A stretch of DNA of 64,000 nucleotides. Origin: Tsukamurella paurometabola DSM 20162. GTDB taxonomy: Bacteria; Actinomycetota; Actinomycetes; Mycobacteriales; Mycobacteriaceae. The stretch is taken from the NCBI RefSeq assembly GCF_000092225.1, contig NC_014158.1, positions 806,001-870,000 on the forward strand, written 5' to 3'. Below are positions 45,693 through 54,645 of this stretch, in pieces. Every line of letters begins with the position of its first letter. Position 1 is the first letter of the stretch. The position numbers and the translations under genes were made by a program. Under the pieces are notes generated by a model. That model ran no database searches, had not been told where the DNA came from, and was given only the letters and a program-made list of their open reading frames with translations.

Positions 45693-47185
45693 CCGTCAGC
45701 ACACTCGATCACCTCGTCGCCGGACGCCCGTGGGCCGGTACCTCCACCCGCACCTCGCCGGTCTACGACCCGGCACTGGGCACGGTCAGCACCGAGGTTC
45801 GCCTCGCCTCGGCCGCCGATGTCGATGCCGTGGTGGCGCAGGCGCAGGCGGCCCAGGCCGATTGGGGTGAGGCGTCGGTCGCCCGCCGGATGGACGTGCT
45901 GTTCCGGTTCCGCGAACTGCTCACCACCCGGCGCGACGAACTCGCTCAGATCCTCACCGCCGAGCACGGGAAGGTGCTCGCCGACGCCGCGGGCGAGATC
46001 GCCCGTGGCATCGAGGTGGTCGATTTCGCCCTCACCATGCCGCACCTGAACAAGGGCGAGTTCACGCAGAACGCCTCCACCGGCGTCGACGTGTACTCGG
46101 TGCGCGAACCCGTGGGCGTGGTCGGCATCATCAGCCCGTTCAACTTCCCGGCCATGGTTCCGTTGTGGTTCTTCCCGCTCGCCATCGCAGCCGGGAATGC
46201 GGTGGTGCTCAAGCCCAGTGAGAAGGATCCGTCGGCCTCGAACTGGCTGGCGGCACTCCTGGACGAGGCGGGCCTGCCCCCCGGTGTGATGAACGTGGTC
46301 CACGGAGACAAGGAGGCCGTCGACGCACTGCTCGTGCACCCCGGGATCGCGGCGATCTCCTTCGTCGGCTCCACGCCGATCGCGCAGTACGTCTACCAGC
46401 AGGCGACCGCCGCCGGTAAGCGCGTGCAGGCCCTCGGCGGCGCGAAGAACCACATGCTGGTGCTCCCGGACGCCGACCTCGACCTCGCCGCCGACGCCGC
46501 GGTGAACGCCGGATTCGGCAGCGCGGGCGAGCGTTGCATGGCGGTGTCCGCACTGCTGGTGGTCGATTCGGTGGCCGATGAACTGGTCGAACGTATCCGC
46601 ACCCGGATGGCCGCTTTGCGCACCGGCGACGGCCGGCGCGGCTGCGATATGGGGCCACTGATCACGGCCGCGCACCGGGACCGGGTGTCGGGGTACATCG
46701 ATATCGCGGCGGCGGACGGTGCTACCGTCGTCGTCGACGGACGCACCGGCGAATTCGACGGTGCCGCTGATGGATTCTGGCTCGGTCCCACCCTGCTCGA
46801 TCGGGTCCCGCTCGATTCCGCAGCCTACCGGGACGAGATCTTCGGGCCCGTGCTGTCGGTGATCCGGGTGCCGGGATACGCCGAGGCGATCGACATCATC
46901 AACGCCTCGCCCTACGGTAACGGCACCGCGATCTTCACCAACGACGGAGGCGCCGCACGGCGCTTCCAGCGGCAAGTCCAGGTGGGCATGATCGGGATCA
47001 ACGTGCCGATCCCGGTTCCCGTCGCCTACTACAGCTTCGGCGGTTGGAAGGCCTCCATGTTCGGCGATGCGAAGGCGTACGGCGCCGCCGGGTACGCCTT
47101 CTTCACTCGCGAGAAGGCCGTGACCTCGAGGTGGCTCGATCCCAGCCACGGCGGCATCAACCTCGGTTTCCCACAGAACGACTGA
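45689..47185 (+). CDS. mmsA: CoA-acylating (methyl)malonate-semialdehyde dehydrogenase
   Basis: 498 residues. It oxidises malonate or methylmalonate semialdehyde with NAD and CoA to acetyl- or propionyl-CoA. The MmsA lineage is shown by PVGVVGIISPFNFPAMVPLWFFPLAIA, LKPSEKDPSA, QALGGAKNHMLVLPDADLD, and the catalytic Cys in GSAGERCMAVS. The end GGINLGFPQND is also family-like. It overlaps the aminotransferase stop by 4 nt. The same enzyme serves valine and inositol breakdown elsewhere; here the neighbours suggest pyrimidine use. Confidence 0.92.
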   Translation: MTVSTLDHLVAGRPWAGTSTRTSPVYDPALGTVSTEVRLASAADVDAVVAQAQAAQADWGEASVARRMDVLFRFRELLTTRRDELAQILTAEHGKVLADAAGEIARGIEVVDFALTMPHLNKGEFTQNASTGVDVYSVREPVGVVGIISPFNFPAMVPLWFFPLAIAAGNAVVLKPSEKDPSASNWLAALLDEAGLPPGVMNVVHGDKEAVDALLVHPGIAAISFVGSTPIAQYVYQQATAAGKRVQALGGAKNHMLVLPDADLDLAADAAVNAGFGSAGERCMAVSALLVVDSVADELVERIRTRMAALRTGDGRRGCDMGPLITAAHRDRVSGYIDIAAADGATVVVDGRTGEFDGAADGFWLGPTLLDRVPLDSAAYRDEIFGPVLSVIRVPGYAEAIDIINASPYGNGTAIFTNDGGAARRFQRQVQVGMIGINVPIPVPVAYYSFGGWKASMFGDAKAYGAAGYAFFTREKAVTSRWLDPSHGGINLGFPQND

Positions 47186-47206
47186 ACGAGACGACAGGGG
47201 CCCCAC

Positions 47207-48673
47207 ATGTCCGAACCGGTAACCGCACAGACTGATTCGACGCTGATCAATGCCGACCTGGCCCCCACGACCAAGGAGAACGCCACCTGGAAATCGTGGG
47301 ACCTGTTCTGCCTGTGGATGACATCGGCGCACAGCCTCGGCAGCTACGGCTTCGCCGTCGGCATGCTGGCACTGGGCCTGACCGGCTGGCAGACGGTGCT
47401 CGCCCTGTTCGTGGGTGTGCTGATGCTCTGGGGCGGATCGAACCTGATCGGGGTGGCCGGGCAGAAGGTGGGGGTGCCGTTCCCGGTATTCGCCCGGGCC
47501 ACCTTCGGGATCTTCGGTGCCAACATTCCCGCGCTGCTGCGCGGACTGGTCGCCGTGTTCTGGTACGGCATCCAGACCTACCTGGCGGCGCTCGCGGTGA
47601 TCGCGCTGATCGTCCGGATCTGGCCCTCCACCGAGGCGTGGACGCACGGCGGCTTCCTCGGACAGAGTCCCCTCGGATGGGCCGTCTTCATGAGCCTGTG
47701 GGTGGTGCAGCTGATGATCCTGTCCTACGGAATGGACATCGTCCGCCGGGTCTCGGACTTCGCCGGGCCGGTGGTCTGGATCGGGATGTTCGCGCTGGCC
47801 CTGTGGATGCTCGATAAGGCCGATTGGAGCATCGACTGGAACGCGCGGGCCGGCTCGCCGCTGTCCGGGCCGAGCACCGTGGCGGCCTTCGTCGCCGTCG
47901 CCTTCCTGATGGTGGCGTTCATGGCGGGGCCGCTGGTGAACTACGCCGACTTCGCCCGGTTGTCCCCGTCCACGCGGGCCATCAAGCGGGGCAACGCCCT
48001 CGGCATTCCGCTCAACGAGACCGCCTTCGTGTTGATCTCCCTGGTGATCTCGCTCTGCTCGCTGAAGGTCTTCGGTGACAGCTCGAAGGACCCGGTGTCG
48101 CTGGTGTCGGAGATCGACTCCGACGTGATCGTGGTGATCGCCGCGCTGCTCTTCGCGATCGCGACGGTCGGTATCAACGTGGTGCTCAACTTCGTCTCGC
48201 CCTCCTACGACATCAGCAACGTCGCGCCCAAGTACATCTCCTTCCGCATGGGAGGCATCATCACCGCGGTCCTCTCGATCGTGGTGCTGCCCTGGAAGGT
48301 CTGGGGGAGCGAGGCTGCAGTGGTGTACTTCCTCGGCGGGGTCGGTGCGCTGATGGGACCGGTCTTCGGCATCCTGGTCGTCGACTACTACCTCATCCGC
48401 AGGCAGGGCACCCGCATCGCGGACCTGTACTCGACCCGGCCCGACGGCACGTACTACTTCGTGCGCGGCGTCAATCCCGCGGCCGTCGCCGCTCTCGCGA
48501 TCTCCGGCGTCGTGGCGGTGGTGATCGCCCTGGTACCCGACTCGCAGTACGTGACGGCCCTGAGCTGGCCGATCGGTGCGACCCTCGGCGCGGTGCTGGT
48601 GTTGGTACTCACCCCGGTTCTCGGCCGCGGTTCCCGGGCGCCGAGCCCCGAGGCGGTTGCGGCCGAGCGCTGA
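47207..48673 (+). CDS. NCS1-family nucleobase/hydantoin permease
   Basis: 488 residues, about 12 membrane helices. The NCS1 pattern is seen in TWKSWDLFCLWMTSAHSLGSY near the start, the unwound-helix region PVFARATFGIFGANIPALLRGLVAVFWYGIQTY, and GPLVNYADFARLSPSTRAIKRGN. It imports uracil, cytosine, allantoin or hydantoins; context favours pyrimidines or hydantoins. It lies 21 nt after mmsA and closes the operon. Confidence 0.9.
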   Translation: MSEPVTAQTDSTLINADLAPTTKENATWKSWDLFCLWMTSAHSLGSYGFAVGMLALGLTGWQTVLALFVGVLMLWGGSNLIGVAGQKVGVPFPVFARATFGIFGANIPALLRGLVAVFWYGIQTYLAALAVIALIVRIWPSTEAWTHGGFLGQSPLGWAVFMSLWVVQLMILSYGMDIVRRVSDFAGPVVWIGMFALALWMLDKADWSIDWNARAGSPLSGPSTVAAFVAVAFLMVAFMAGPLVNYADFARLSPSTRAIKRGNALGIPLNETAFVLISLVISLCSLKVFGDSSKDPVSLVSEIDSDVIVVIAALLFAIATVGINVVLNFVSPSYDISNVAPKYISFRMGGIITAVLSIVVLPWKVWGSEAAVVYFLGGVGALMGPVFGILVVDYYLIRRQGTRIADLYSTRPDGTYYFVRGVNPAAVAALAISGVVAVVIALVPDSQYVTALSWPIGATLGAVLVLVLTPVLGRGSRAPSPEAVAAER

Positions 48674-48696
48674 CGCGGCCGGCGGAAACTTAGGAC

Positions 48697-48702
48697 TACT
48701 AT
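48697..48702 (+). promoter_or_regulatory. -10 TACTAT, leaderless type
   Basis: TACTAT ends 8 nt before ATG 48711, at the long end of leaderless spacing. Confidence 0.45.
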
Positions 48703-48710
48703 CTTCAAGT

Positions 48711-49922
48711 ATGCCGAGTGTTTTCGTGTCCCTGCGGACGCGGAACTATCGGCTCTGGGCCGGCGGACAGTCGGTCAGCCTCGTCGGCACCTGGATGCAA
48801 CGCGTCGCCGAGGACTGGCTGGTGCTCGATCTCGCGCACGGCCGCGCCTGGGTGCTCGGTGTGGTGATGGCCCTGCAGTTCGGCCCCACCCTGCTGCTAT
48901 CGGCGTGGGCGGGATTGCTCGCGGACCGCTACGACAAGCGGCGGGTCCTGATGCTCACACAGTCGGCGGCCGCACTCTGCGCCGCGGCCCTCGCGGTGCT
49001 CACGCTCTCCGGCATCGTCGCGCTGTGGCACGTCTTCGTGATCGCCTTCGTCTTCGGATGTACCGCGGCGATCGCGGGTCCCTTCCGGCAGGCGTTCACC
49101 ATCGAGATGGTGGGGCCGGAGTTGTTGCCCAATGCCATCGGGCTCAATTCGATGGTGTTCAACGCCGCCCGAATCGTGGGGCCGGCGATCGCGGGCCTGC
49201 TCATCGCCGGCGTGGGCACCGGCGCGGTGTTCGCGGTCAACGCCGTGTTCACCGGCGCGATCGTGGCTGCGCTGCTCGCGATGCGAGTGGCACAGCTGCA
49301 CCCGTCGCCACCGGTGGAGCGCGCGAAGGGCCAGGTGCGCGAGGGCTTCCGGTATGTCCGACACAGGCCCGAACTGCTGCTGGTGATCGTCGCGGTGTTC
49401 TTCGTCTCGACCTTCGGCATCAACTTCCCACTGGCCCTGTCGATCCTGGCCAGGCAGGGCTTCGGTCTCGGCGCCGATGCCTACGGCCTCCTGTCCACCA
49501 TGCTCGCGATCGGCACGCTCTCCGGAGCACTCGTCGCCGCGAAACGCACCGGACGAGCAGCGTTGCGCACGTGCCTGGTGGGCGGAACGGCGTTCGGTGT
49601 GGTCCAGGTGTGCACCGGCCTGGCTCCGTGGTTCTGGCTGGCCGCCGCGCTACTGATCGCGGTGGGATTCCTGCAGATGGCCTTCACCACCTCGGCGATG
49701 AGCATCATGCAACTCTCCGTGGATCCCGAGTTCCGCGGCCGGGTCATGGGCATCTACATGCTGGCCTTCCTCGGCGGCACACCGCTGGGTGCGCCGCTCC
49801 TCGGCGCCATCGCCGACGCGACGACGCCGACCGCGCCCCTCCTCGTCGGCGGGGTGGTCTCCGCTCTCACCTGCGCCCTGTGCGGGATGTATGCGCTGCG
49901 TGGGTCGCGGAACAGCGTCTGA
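48711..49922 (+). CDS. MFS exporter (MFS_3/EntS-like)
   Basis: 403 residues, 12 membrane helices. RTRNYRLWAGGQSVSLVGTWMQRVAEDWLVLDL and GLLADRYDKRRVLM are typical of the EntS-like/MFS_3 group, which includes siderophore and drug exporters. ATG 48711 is chosen over longer frames because of the first helix and the upstream -10. It stands alone between the catabolic operon and the convergent DUF6928 gene; substrate unknown. Confidence 0.85.
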   Translation: MPSVFVSLRTRNYRLWAGGQSVSLVGTWMQRVAEDWLVLDLAHGRAWVLGVVMALQFGPTLLLSAWAGLLADRYDKRRVLMLTQSAAALCAAALAVLTLSGIVALWHVFVIAFVFGCTAAIAGPFRQAFTIEMVGPELLPNAIGLNSMVFNAARIVGPAIAGLLIAGVGTGAVFAVNAVFTGAIVAALLAMRVAQLHPSPPVERAKGQVREGFRYVRHRPELLLVIVAVFFVSTFGINFPLALSILARQGFGLGADAYGLLSTMLAIGTLSGALVAAKRTGRAALRTCLVGGTAFGVVQVCTGLAPWFWLAAALLIAVGFLQMAFTTSAMSIMQLSVDPEFRGRVMGIYMLAFLGGTPLGAPLLGAIADATTPTAPLLVGGVVSALTCALCGMYALRGSRNSV

Positions 49923-49984
49923 GCAGGTGCGCGTGGACATGATGTCCGCGGCTCTGCGCTGAGCGACGGTGTCGCGATCGCGAA

Positions 49985-50743
49985 TCAGAAGCCGAAGAAG
50001 GAACGCACGCGGCCGCGCTCGTCGTCCTGCGACTGCTCGTTCTCTGGCTGCGGGGTATGCGGCGCACCGTCGGGCCCCGGCGCGGGAGCGGCCTGCTGCA
50101 CCGGTGCCTCCGCGACCGCCGAGGCGGGTACGAAATCGATCACCTGGATCCGGGCGGGATCGAGATCCGTCGGCTCCAGGGGGTGGGTGAACCGGAAGCC
50201 CAAGAGCTCCCGGTTGGCCTGCTCCGCGAACTCCATCGGATGGAAGGGCAGCGCCCGCGGATCGGGCTGCACTCCCGCAGCGTAGGTGAGCGGGTGCTCG
50301 CCCGCCCAGAACGAACCCTCGAACAGCTCCGGCAGGCCCTCGTCTTCGAGGATGTCGAGTGGATGCGCGGCGAACGACCGGCGCACATCGGCACCGGTGT
50401 GGATGCCGAAACCGCCGATCGCGCGGTCCGGATCGGCGATGAGCAGGAAGCTGCGGCCCGCCGGCACCAACTCCCACCACGACGCCGCCAGCTCGCTCGG
50501 TTTCGTCACCCGCAGGCCCTCGTGTGCCACCACCGTGAGGCCGCCGTACGCGCCCACGTACACATGCCCGGGCAGCGGATCCGCCGCGCGCGCCAGCGAT
50601 TCCGGGCGTCCCGCCACGGGGCCGCCGAGGACGCGTTCGGCTATCGCCCGGGATGCGGCCTCATCGGGCCGGCCGGCGATGGCCAGAATGCCCTTCGGCT
50701 CGGCAACATCGATGAACCAGATCGTCGCGGCTCTCGCGCCCAC
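49985..50743 (-). CDS. DUF6928-like protein
   Basis: 252 residues. The order of MGARAATIWFIDVAEP at the start, SFWAGEHPLTY and LPFHPMEFAEQANRELLGF in the middle matches the actinobacterial DUF6928 family as I remember it. The C-terminal 45 residues are a polar Pro/Gln-rich tail ending RVRSFFGF. No catalytic motif is visible. GGAGGGGACGATCC precedes GTG 50743. It follows sepH on the same strand by 45 nt. Function unknown. Confidence 0.65.
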   Translation of the reverse strand: MGARAATIWFIDVAEPKGILAIAGRPDEAASRAIAERVLGGPVAGRPESLARAADPLPGHVYVGAYGGLTVVAHEGLRVTKPSELAASWWELVPAGRSFLLIADPDRAIGGFGIHTGADVRRSFAAHPLDILEDEGLPELFEGSFWAGEHPLTYAAGVQPDPRALPFHPMEFAEQANRELLGFRFTHPLEPTDLDPARIQVIDFVPASAVAEAPVQQAAPAPGPDGAPHTPQPENEQSQDDERGRVRSFFGF

Positions 50744-50788
50744 GGATCGTCCCCTCCTGTCGAGAAGTGCAGTGCGGCGGTCGGCCGG

Positions 50789-51592
50789 TCAGCCGTTCTT
50801 GCCGCCGCGGACGCCGAGCAGAACGTCCTCCCACGACGGCATCTCCGGATGGCGGCGGTCGTGATCACGCGGCGCCTCGGGCGCCTGTCGGGGGGCCTCA
50901 GGTGCGCGGCGCGGGGCCTCCGGTGCCCGGCGGGGAGCGTCGCCACCGACGGCCCGCAGTGGCTCGTCGACATCGAGATCGTCCACGGGCGTGCTGCGCT
51001 CGATGCTGCGGAGAGCACGCCGGGCATCGGGATCGAGCAGTTCACGCGCCGTCTCGTCGATCGGCGTCGCGGTGCCGCCGTGAGCTCCGGGGGCGAACTT
51101 GTAGTGCGCCTCGTTACGGGACTTGCCCACGGTCCACGCGATCCGGACCACCCAGCGGTTCTCGGGGCCCTTCCAGGCGTCCCACTCGGTGGTATCGGTG
51201 TGGCCGCGCTCGACCAGCGCCCCGCGCACCACATCGGCCAGCGCCGTGTGCATCGGGCCATCGCCTCGCACCGGGTGCGCGAGTTGCGCCAGTTCGGCGG
51301 CGCGCGCCCGCTCCAGGAGAACGGGGTTGGCGAATCGCTTGATCCGGTGGACGGGCGCGCCCGCCAGCGCCGCGACCTCCTCCACGGAGGCACCTGCGCG
51401 GATACGTGCCTGGATGTCGCGCGGCGACAGATCTGCCCCCAGCTCGAGCTCGGTCTGCGCACCGCGGGTCAGTTCACCGGCCACGGCGGCGCGCAAGGTG
51501 TCGTCGATCGGCAGGTGGAAACGGCCCGCGGGGCCCTCGCAGACCAGCGACGTGCCATCGTCGTCCAGTGCCACAACCCGCAGTTCCTGCAT
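50789..51592 (-). CDS. sepH: Cell division regulator SepH
   Basis: 267 residues. SepH (DUF3071) binds FtsZ and promotes assembly of the division ring in actinobacteria. The DUF3071 domain starts MQELRVVALDDDGTSLVCEG and includes the helix-turn-helix-like segment LSPRDIQARIRAGASVEEVAALAGAPVHRIKRF. A linker of repeated APEAPRR-type units comes before the conserved tail PSWEDVLLGVR. This is the Rv0883c position, next to serC. ATG 51592 has TACCCT 6 nt upstream. Confidence 0.9.
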   Translation of the reverse strand: MQELRVVALDDDGTSLVCEGPAGRFHLPIDDTLRAAVAGELTRGAQTELELGADLSPRDIQARIRAGASVEEVAALAGAPVHRIKRFANPVLLERARAAELAQLAHPVRGDGPMHTALADVVRGALVERGHTDTTEWDAWKGPENRWVVRIAWTVGKSRNEAHYKFAPGAHGGTATPIDETARELLDPDARRALRSIERSTPVDDLDVDEPLRAVGGDAPRRAPEAPRRAPEAPRQAPEAPRDHDRRHPEMPSWEDVLLGVRGGKNG

Positions 51593-51598
51593 GGTGCA

Positions 51599-51604
51599 AG
51601 GGTA
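51599..51604 (-). promoter_or_regulatory. -10 TACCCT, leaderless type
   Basis: TACCCT on the minus strand ends 6 nt before the sepH ATG at 51592. Confidence 0.5.
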
Positions 51605-51617
51605 GTTGTTCGATGGG

Positions 51618-52745
<1,128 letters not shown>

Positions 52746-53852
52746 CTAAAGCCTAATGGTGTCCCACCCGGGCACCTCATCCGGCCGCCGGGCTCCCGGG
52801 CCGGTGTACTGGGCGGACGGCCGGATCAGCTTGTCGGACCGCTTCTGCTCCAGGATGTGGGCGCACCAGCCGGCGGTCCGCGCGCAGGTGAACATGGCCG
52901 GCATCATCCGGACCGGGACCTTCGCGTAGTCCAGGATCACCGCGGCCCAGAACTCCACATTGGTCGAGATGGCGCGGTCGGGGCGGCGCTCGGCGAACAC
53001 CTGATTCGCCTCCCGCTCCAGCGCCGCGGCCGCCGCGTAGCGGGGCGCGTTCAGGTCGCGGGCCACCTCGCGCAGCACCGCGGCCCGCGGGTCCTCCGCA
53101 CGGTAGATCCGGTGCCCGAAGCCCATGATCTTCTCGCCGCGGTCGAGCCGCGTGGTGACCACGGCGCGCGGATCGTCGGTCCGCTCCACCTCATCGAGCA
53201 TCGGGAGCACGCGCGAGGGGGCGCCGCCGTGCAGCGGTCCCGACAGTGCGCCCACCGCACCGGAGAGCGCCGTCGAGACGTCGGCCCCCGTCGACGCGAT
53301 CACCCGCGCCGTCAGCGTCGAGGTGTTGAGACCGTGCTCGGCCGCCGTGACGAAGTAGGCGTCGATCGCCCGCACGTGGTCGGGGTCCGGTTCGCCGTGC
53401 CACCGGGTCATGAACCGGTGCGTCACGGTGGGGGATTGGTCGATGATGTGCTGCGGCACCGCCGGTCGCTCCAGGCCGCGGGCCGACTGCGCGACGAAAC
53501 TCAGCGTCATCACCGACGCGCGGGCCAGGTTCTCGCGGGCCGTCGCATCGTCGATGTCGAGCAGCGGTTCGAAGCCCCACAGCGGGCCCAGCATGGCGAG
53601 CCCCGCTTGCGCGTCCACGCGAACGTCGCCGCTGTGGATCGGGAGCGGGAACGGTTCGGCCGCGGGGAGTGGATTGCCCCATTCTCCGTCGACCAGCAGG
53701 CCCCACACCTCCGAATAGGTGACGTGATTGCGCACCAGGTCGGAGACGTCGACGCCGCGGTAGCGCAGCACGCCGCCCGCCCGGTCGGGTTCGGCGATCT
53801 CCGTGGAGAACGCCACCACGCCGTCGAGACCGCCGGGAATGTCAGTCGCCAT
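52746..53852 (-). CDS. citA: Citrate synthase 2 (CitA type)
   Basis: 368 residues, the short actinobacterial second citrate synthase (Rv0889c type), condensing oxaloacetate and acetyl-CoA or a related acyl-CoA. Catalytic histidines are in SGPLHGGAPSRV and IMGFGHRIYRAEDPRA. The catalytic Asp position of classical enzymes (NVDF in gltA) reads TNVEFW here, a Glu that I believe is normal for CitA. ATG 53852 has TAGAGT 7 nt upstream. It diverges from pdxH. Confidence 0.9.
   Translation of the reverse strand: MATDIPGGLDGVVAFSTEIAEPDRAGGVLRYRGVDVSDLVRNHVTYSEVWGLLVDGEWGNPLPAAEPFPLPIHSGDVRVDAQAGLAMLGPLWGFEPLLDIDDATARENLARASVMTLSFVAQSARGLERPAVPQHIIDQSPTVTHRFMTRWHGEPDPDHVRAIDAYFVTAAEHGLNTSTLTARVIASTGADVSTALSGAVGALSGPLHGGAPSRVLPMLDEVERTDDPRAVVTTRLDRGEKIMGFGHRIYRAEDPRAAVLREVARDLNAPRYAAAAALEREANQVFAERRPDRAISTNVEFWAAVILDYAKVPVRMMPAMFTCARTAGWCAHILEQKRSDKLIRPSAQYTGPGARRPDEVPGWDTIRL
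52750..52755 (-). promoter_or_regulatory. -10 TAGGCT of serC, leaderless type
   Basis: TAGGCT on the minus strand ends 7 nt before the serC ATG and lies within the last codons of citA. Confidence 0.5.
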
Positions 53853-53859
53853 GGGGTCG

Positions 53860-53876
53860 ACTCTAGTGAGTAGGTT
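53860..53876. promoter_or_regulatory. Divergent leaderless -10 pair, citA and pdxH
   Basis: Minus-strand TAGAGT (53860-53865) ends 7 nt before the citA ATG. Plus-strand TAGGTT (53871-53876) ends 6 nt before the pdxH GTG. The whole intergenic region is only 30 bp. Confidence 0.55.
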
Positions 53877-53882
53877 GGCCAC

Positions 53883-54518
53883 GTGGACCTGAGTGCGATG
53901 CGTGAGAAGTACGACGGCGACGAATCCGATCTCCGCCCCGAGGACCTCGCGGGCGGCTGGGTGCCGGTGTTCCGCTCCTGGTTCGACGAGGCGGTGGCCG
54001 CCGGGGCGCCCGAGCCGAACGCGATGGTTCTGGCCACCGTCGACGAGACCGGGCTGCCCGCCACCCGCACCGTGCTGTGCAAGGGCCTCGACGAGCGGGG
54101 CGTGGTCTTCTACACCAACTACGGATCCGATAAGGCCATCGCCATCGCGGTGAACCCGGTTGCCTCGGTGACCTTCCCGTGGATCGCGATCCACCGGCAG
54201 GTGCACGTTCGCGGCCGGGTGACGCGGGTGACCGCGGAGGAGACGGCGCAGTACTGGGCCCAGCGCCCGCGCGGCTCGCAGCTCGGCGCCTGGAGCTCCG
54301 ACCAGTCCCGCCCCGTCGCCGACCGGGCCGAGATGGCCAAGCGGTTCGCCGAGGTGGAGGCCCGCTTCGAGGGCCAGGATGTGCCGGTGCCGCCGGATTG
54401 GGGCGGTTACCGCATCACCGCGCAGGTCGTCGAGTTCTGGCAGGGCCGCGAGAATCGCGTGCACAACCGGGTGCGGCTGGTGGCTCCCGATCTCACCCCC
54501 GTCCGCCTGCAACCCTGA
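53883..54518 (+). CDS. pdxH: Pyridoxamine/pyridoxine 5'-phosphate oxidase
   Basis: 211-residue FMN enzyme forming PLP from PNP or PMP. Standard segments are PNAMVLATVDETGLPATRTVLCKGLDERGVVFYTNYGSDKA, FPWIAIHRQVHVRGRV, RPRGSQLGAWSSDQS and the C-terminal WQGRENRVHNRVRL with active-site Arg/His. GTG 53883 is fixed by the -10 spacing. It may supply PLP for the many PLP enzymes nearby, though that is not evidence of joint control. Confidence 0.95.
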   Translation: MDLSAMREKYDGDESDLRPEDLAGGWVPVFRSWFDEAVAAGAPEPNAMVLATVDETGLPATRTVLCKGLDERGVVFYTNYGSDKAIAIAVNPVASVTFPWIAIHRQVHVRGRVTRVTAEETAQYWAQRPRGSQLGAWSSDQSRPVADRAEMAKRFAEVEARFEGQDVPVPPDWGGYRITAQVVEFWQGRENRVHNRVRLVAPDLTPVRLQP

Positions 54519-54539
54519 CCCCGCACCGTCGCCCCCTCT

Positions 54540-54606
54540 CCGACTTAACAGCGTTAGCCCGTGCGGCTTCCTGCGGAAACGTCTGTAGCTAACGCTGTTA
54601 AGTCGG
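54540..54606. repeat. Perfect 18-bp inverted repeat with 31-nt centre
   Basis: CCGACTTAACAGCGTTAG (54540-54557) has its exact complement at 54589-54606. Each arm contains a smaller palindrome TAAC-(3)-GTTA. It lies between pdxH and an MFS gene. It could be a terminator, two opposed TetR-type operators or a small mobile remnant. Confidence 0.75.
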
Positions 54607-54633
54607 GGGAAAGGTTCGATGGTGAGGTTGTCG

Positions 54634-54639
54634 TAGGAT
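54634..54639 (+). promoter_or_regulatory. -10 TAGGAT, leaderless type
   Basis: TAGGAT ends 6 nt before GTG 54646, 28 bp downstream of the large inverted repeat. Confidence 0.5.
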
Positions 54640-54645
54640 CATCCG

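Noticed and set aside
49935-49947. GGACAT-G-ATGTCC hairpin as terminator between the MFS and DUF6928 genes
   Set aside because: The stem is only 6 bp with a single-base centre and no T-run; too weak to call.
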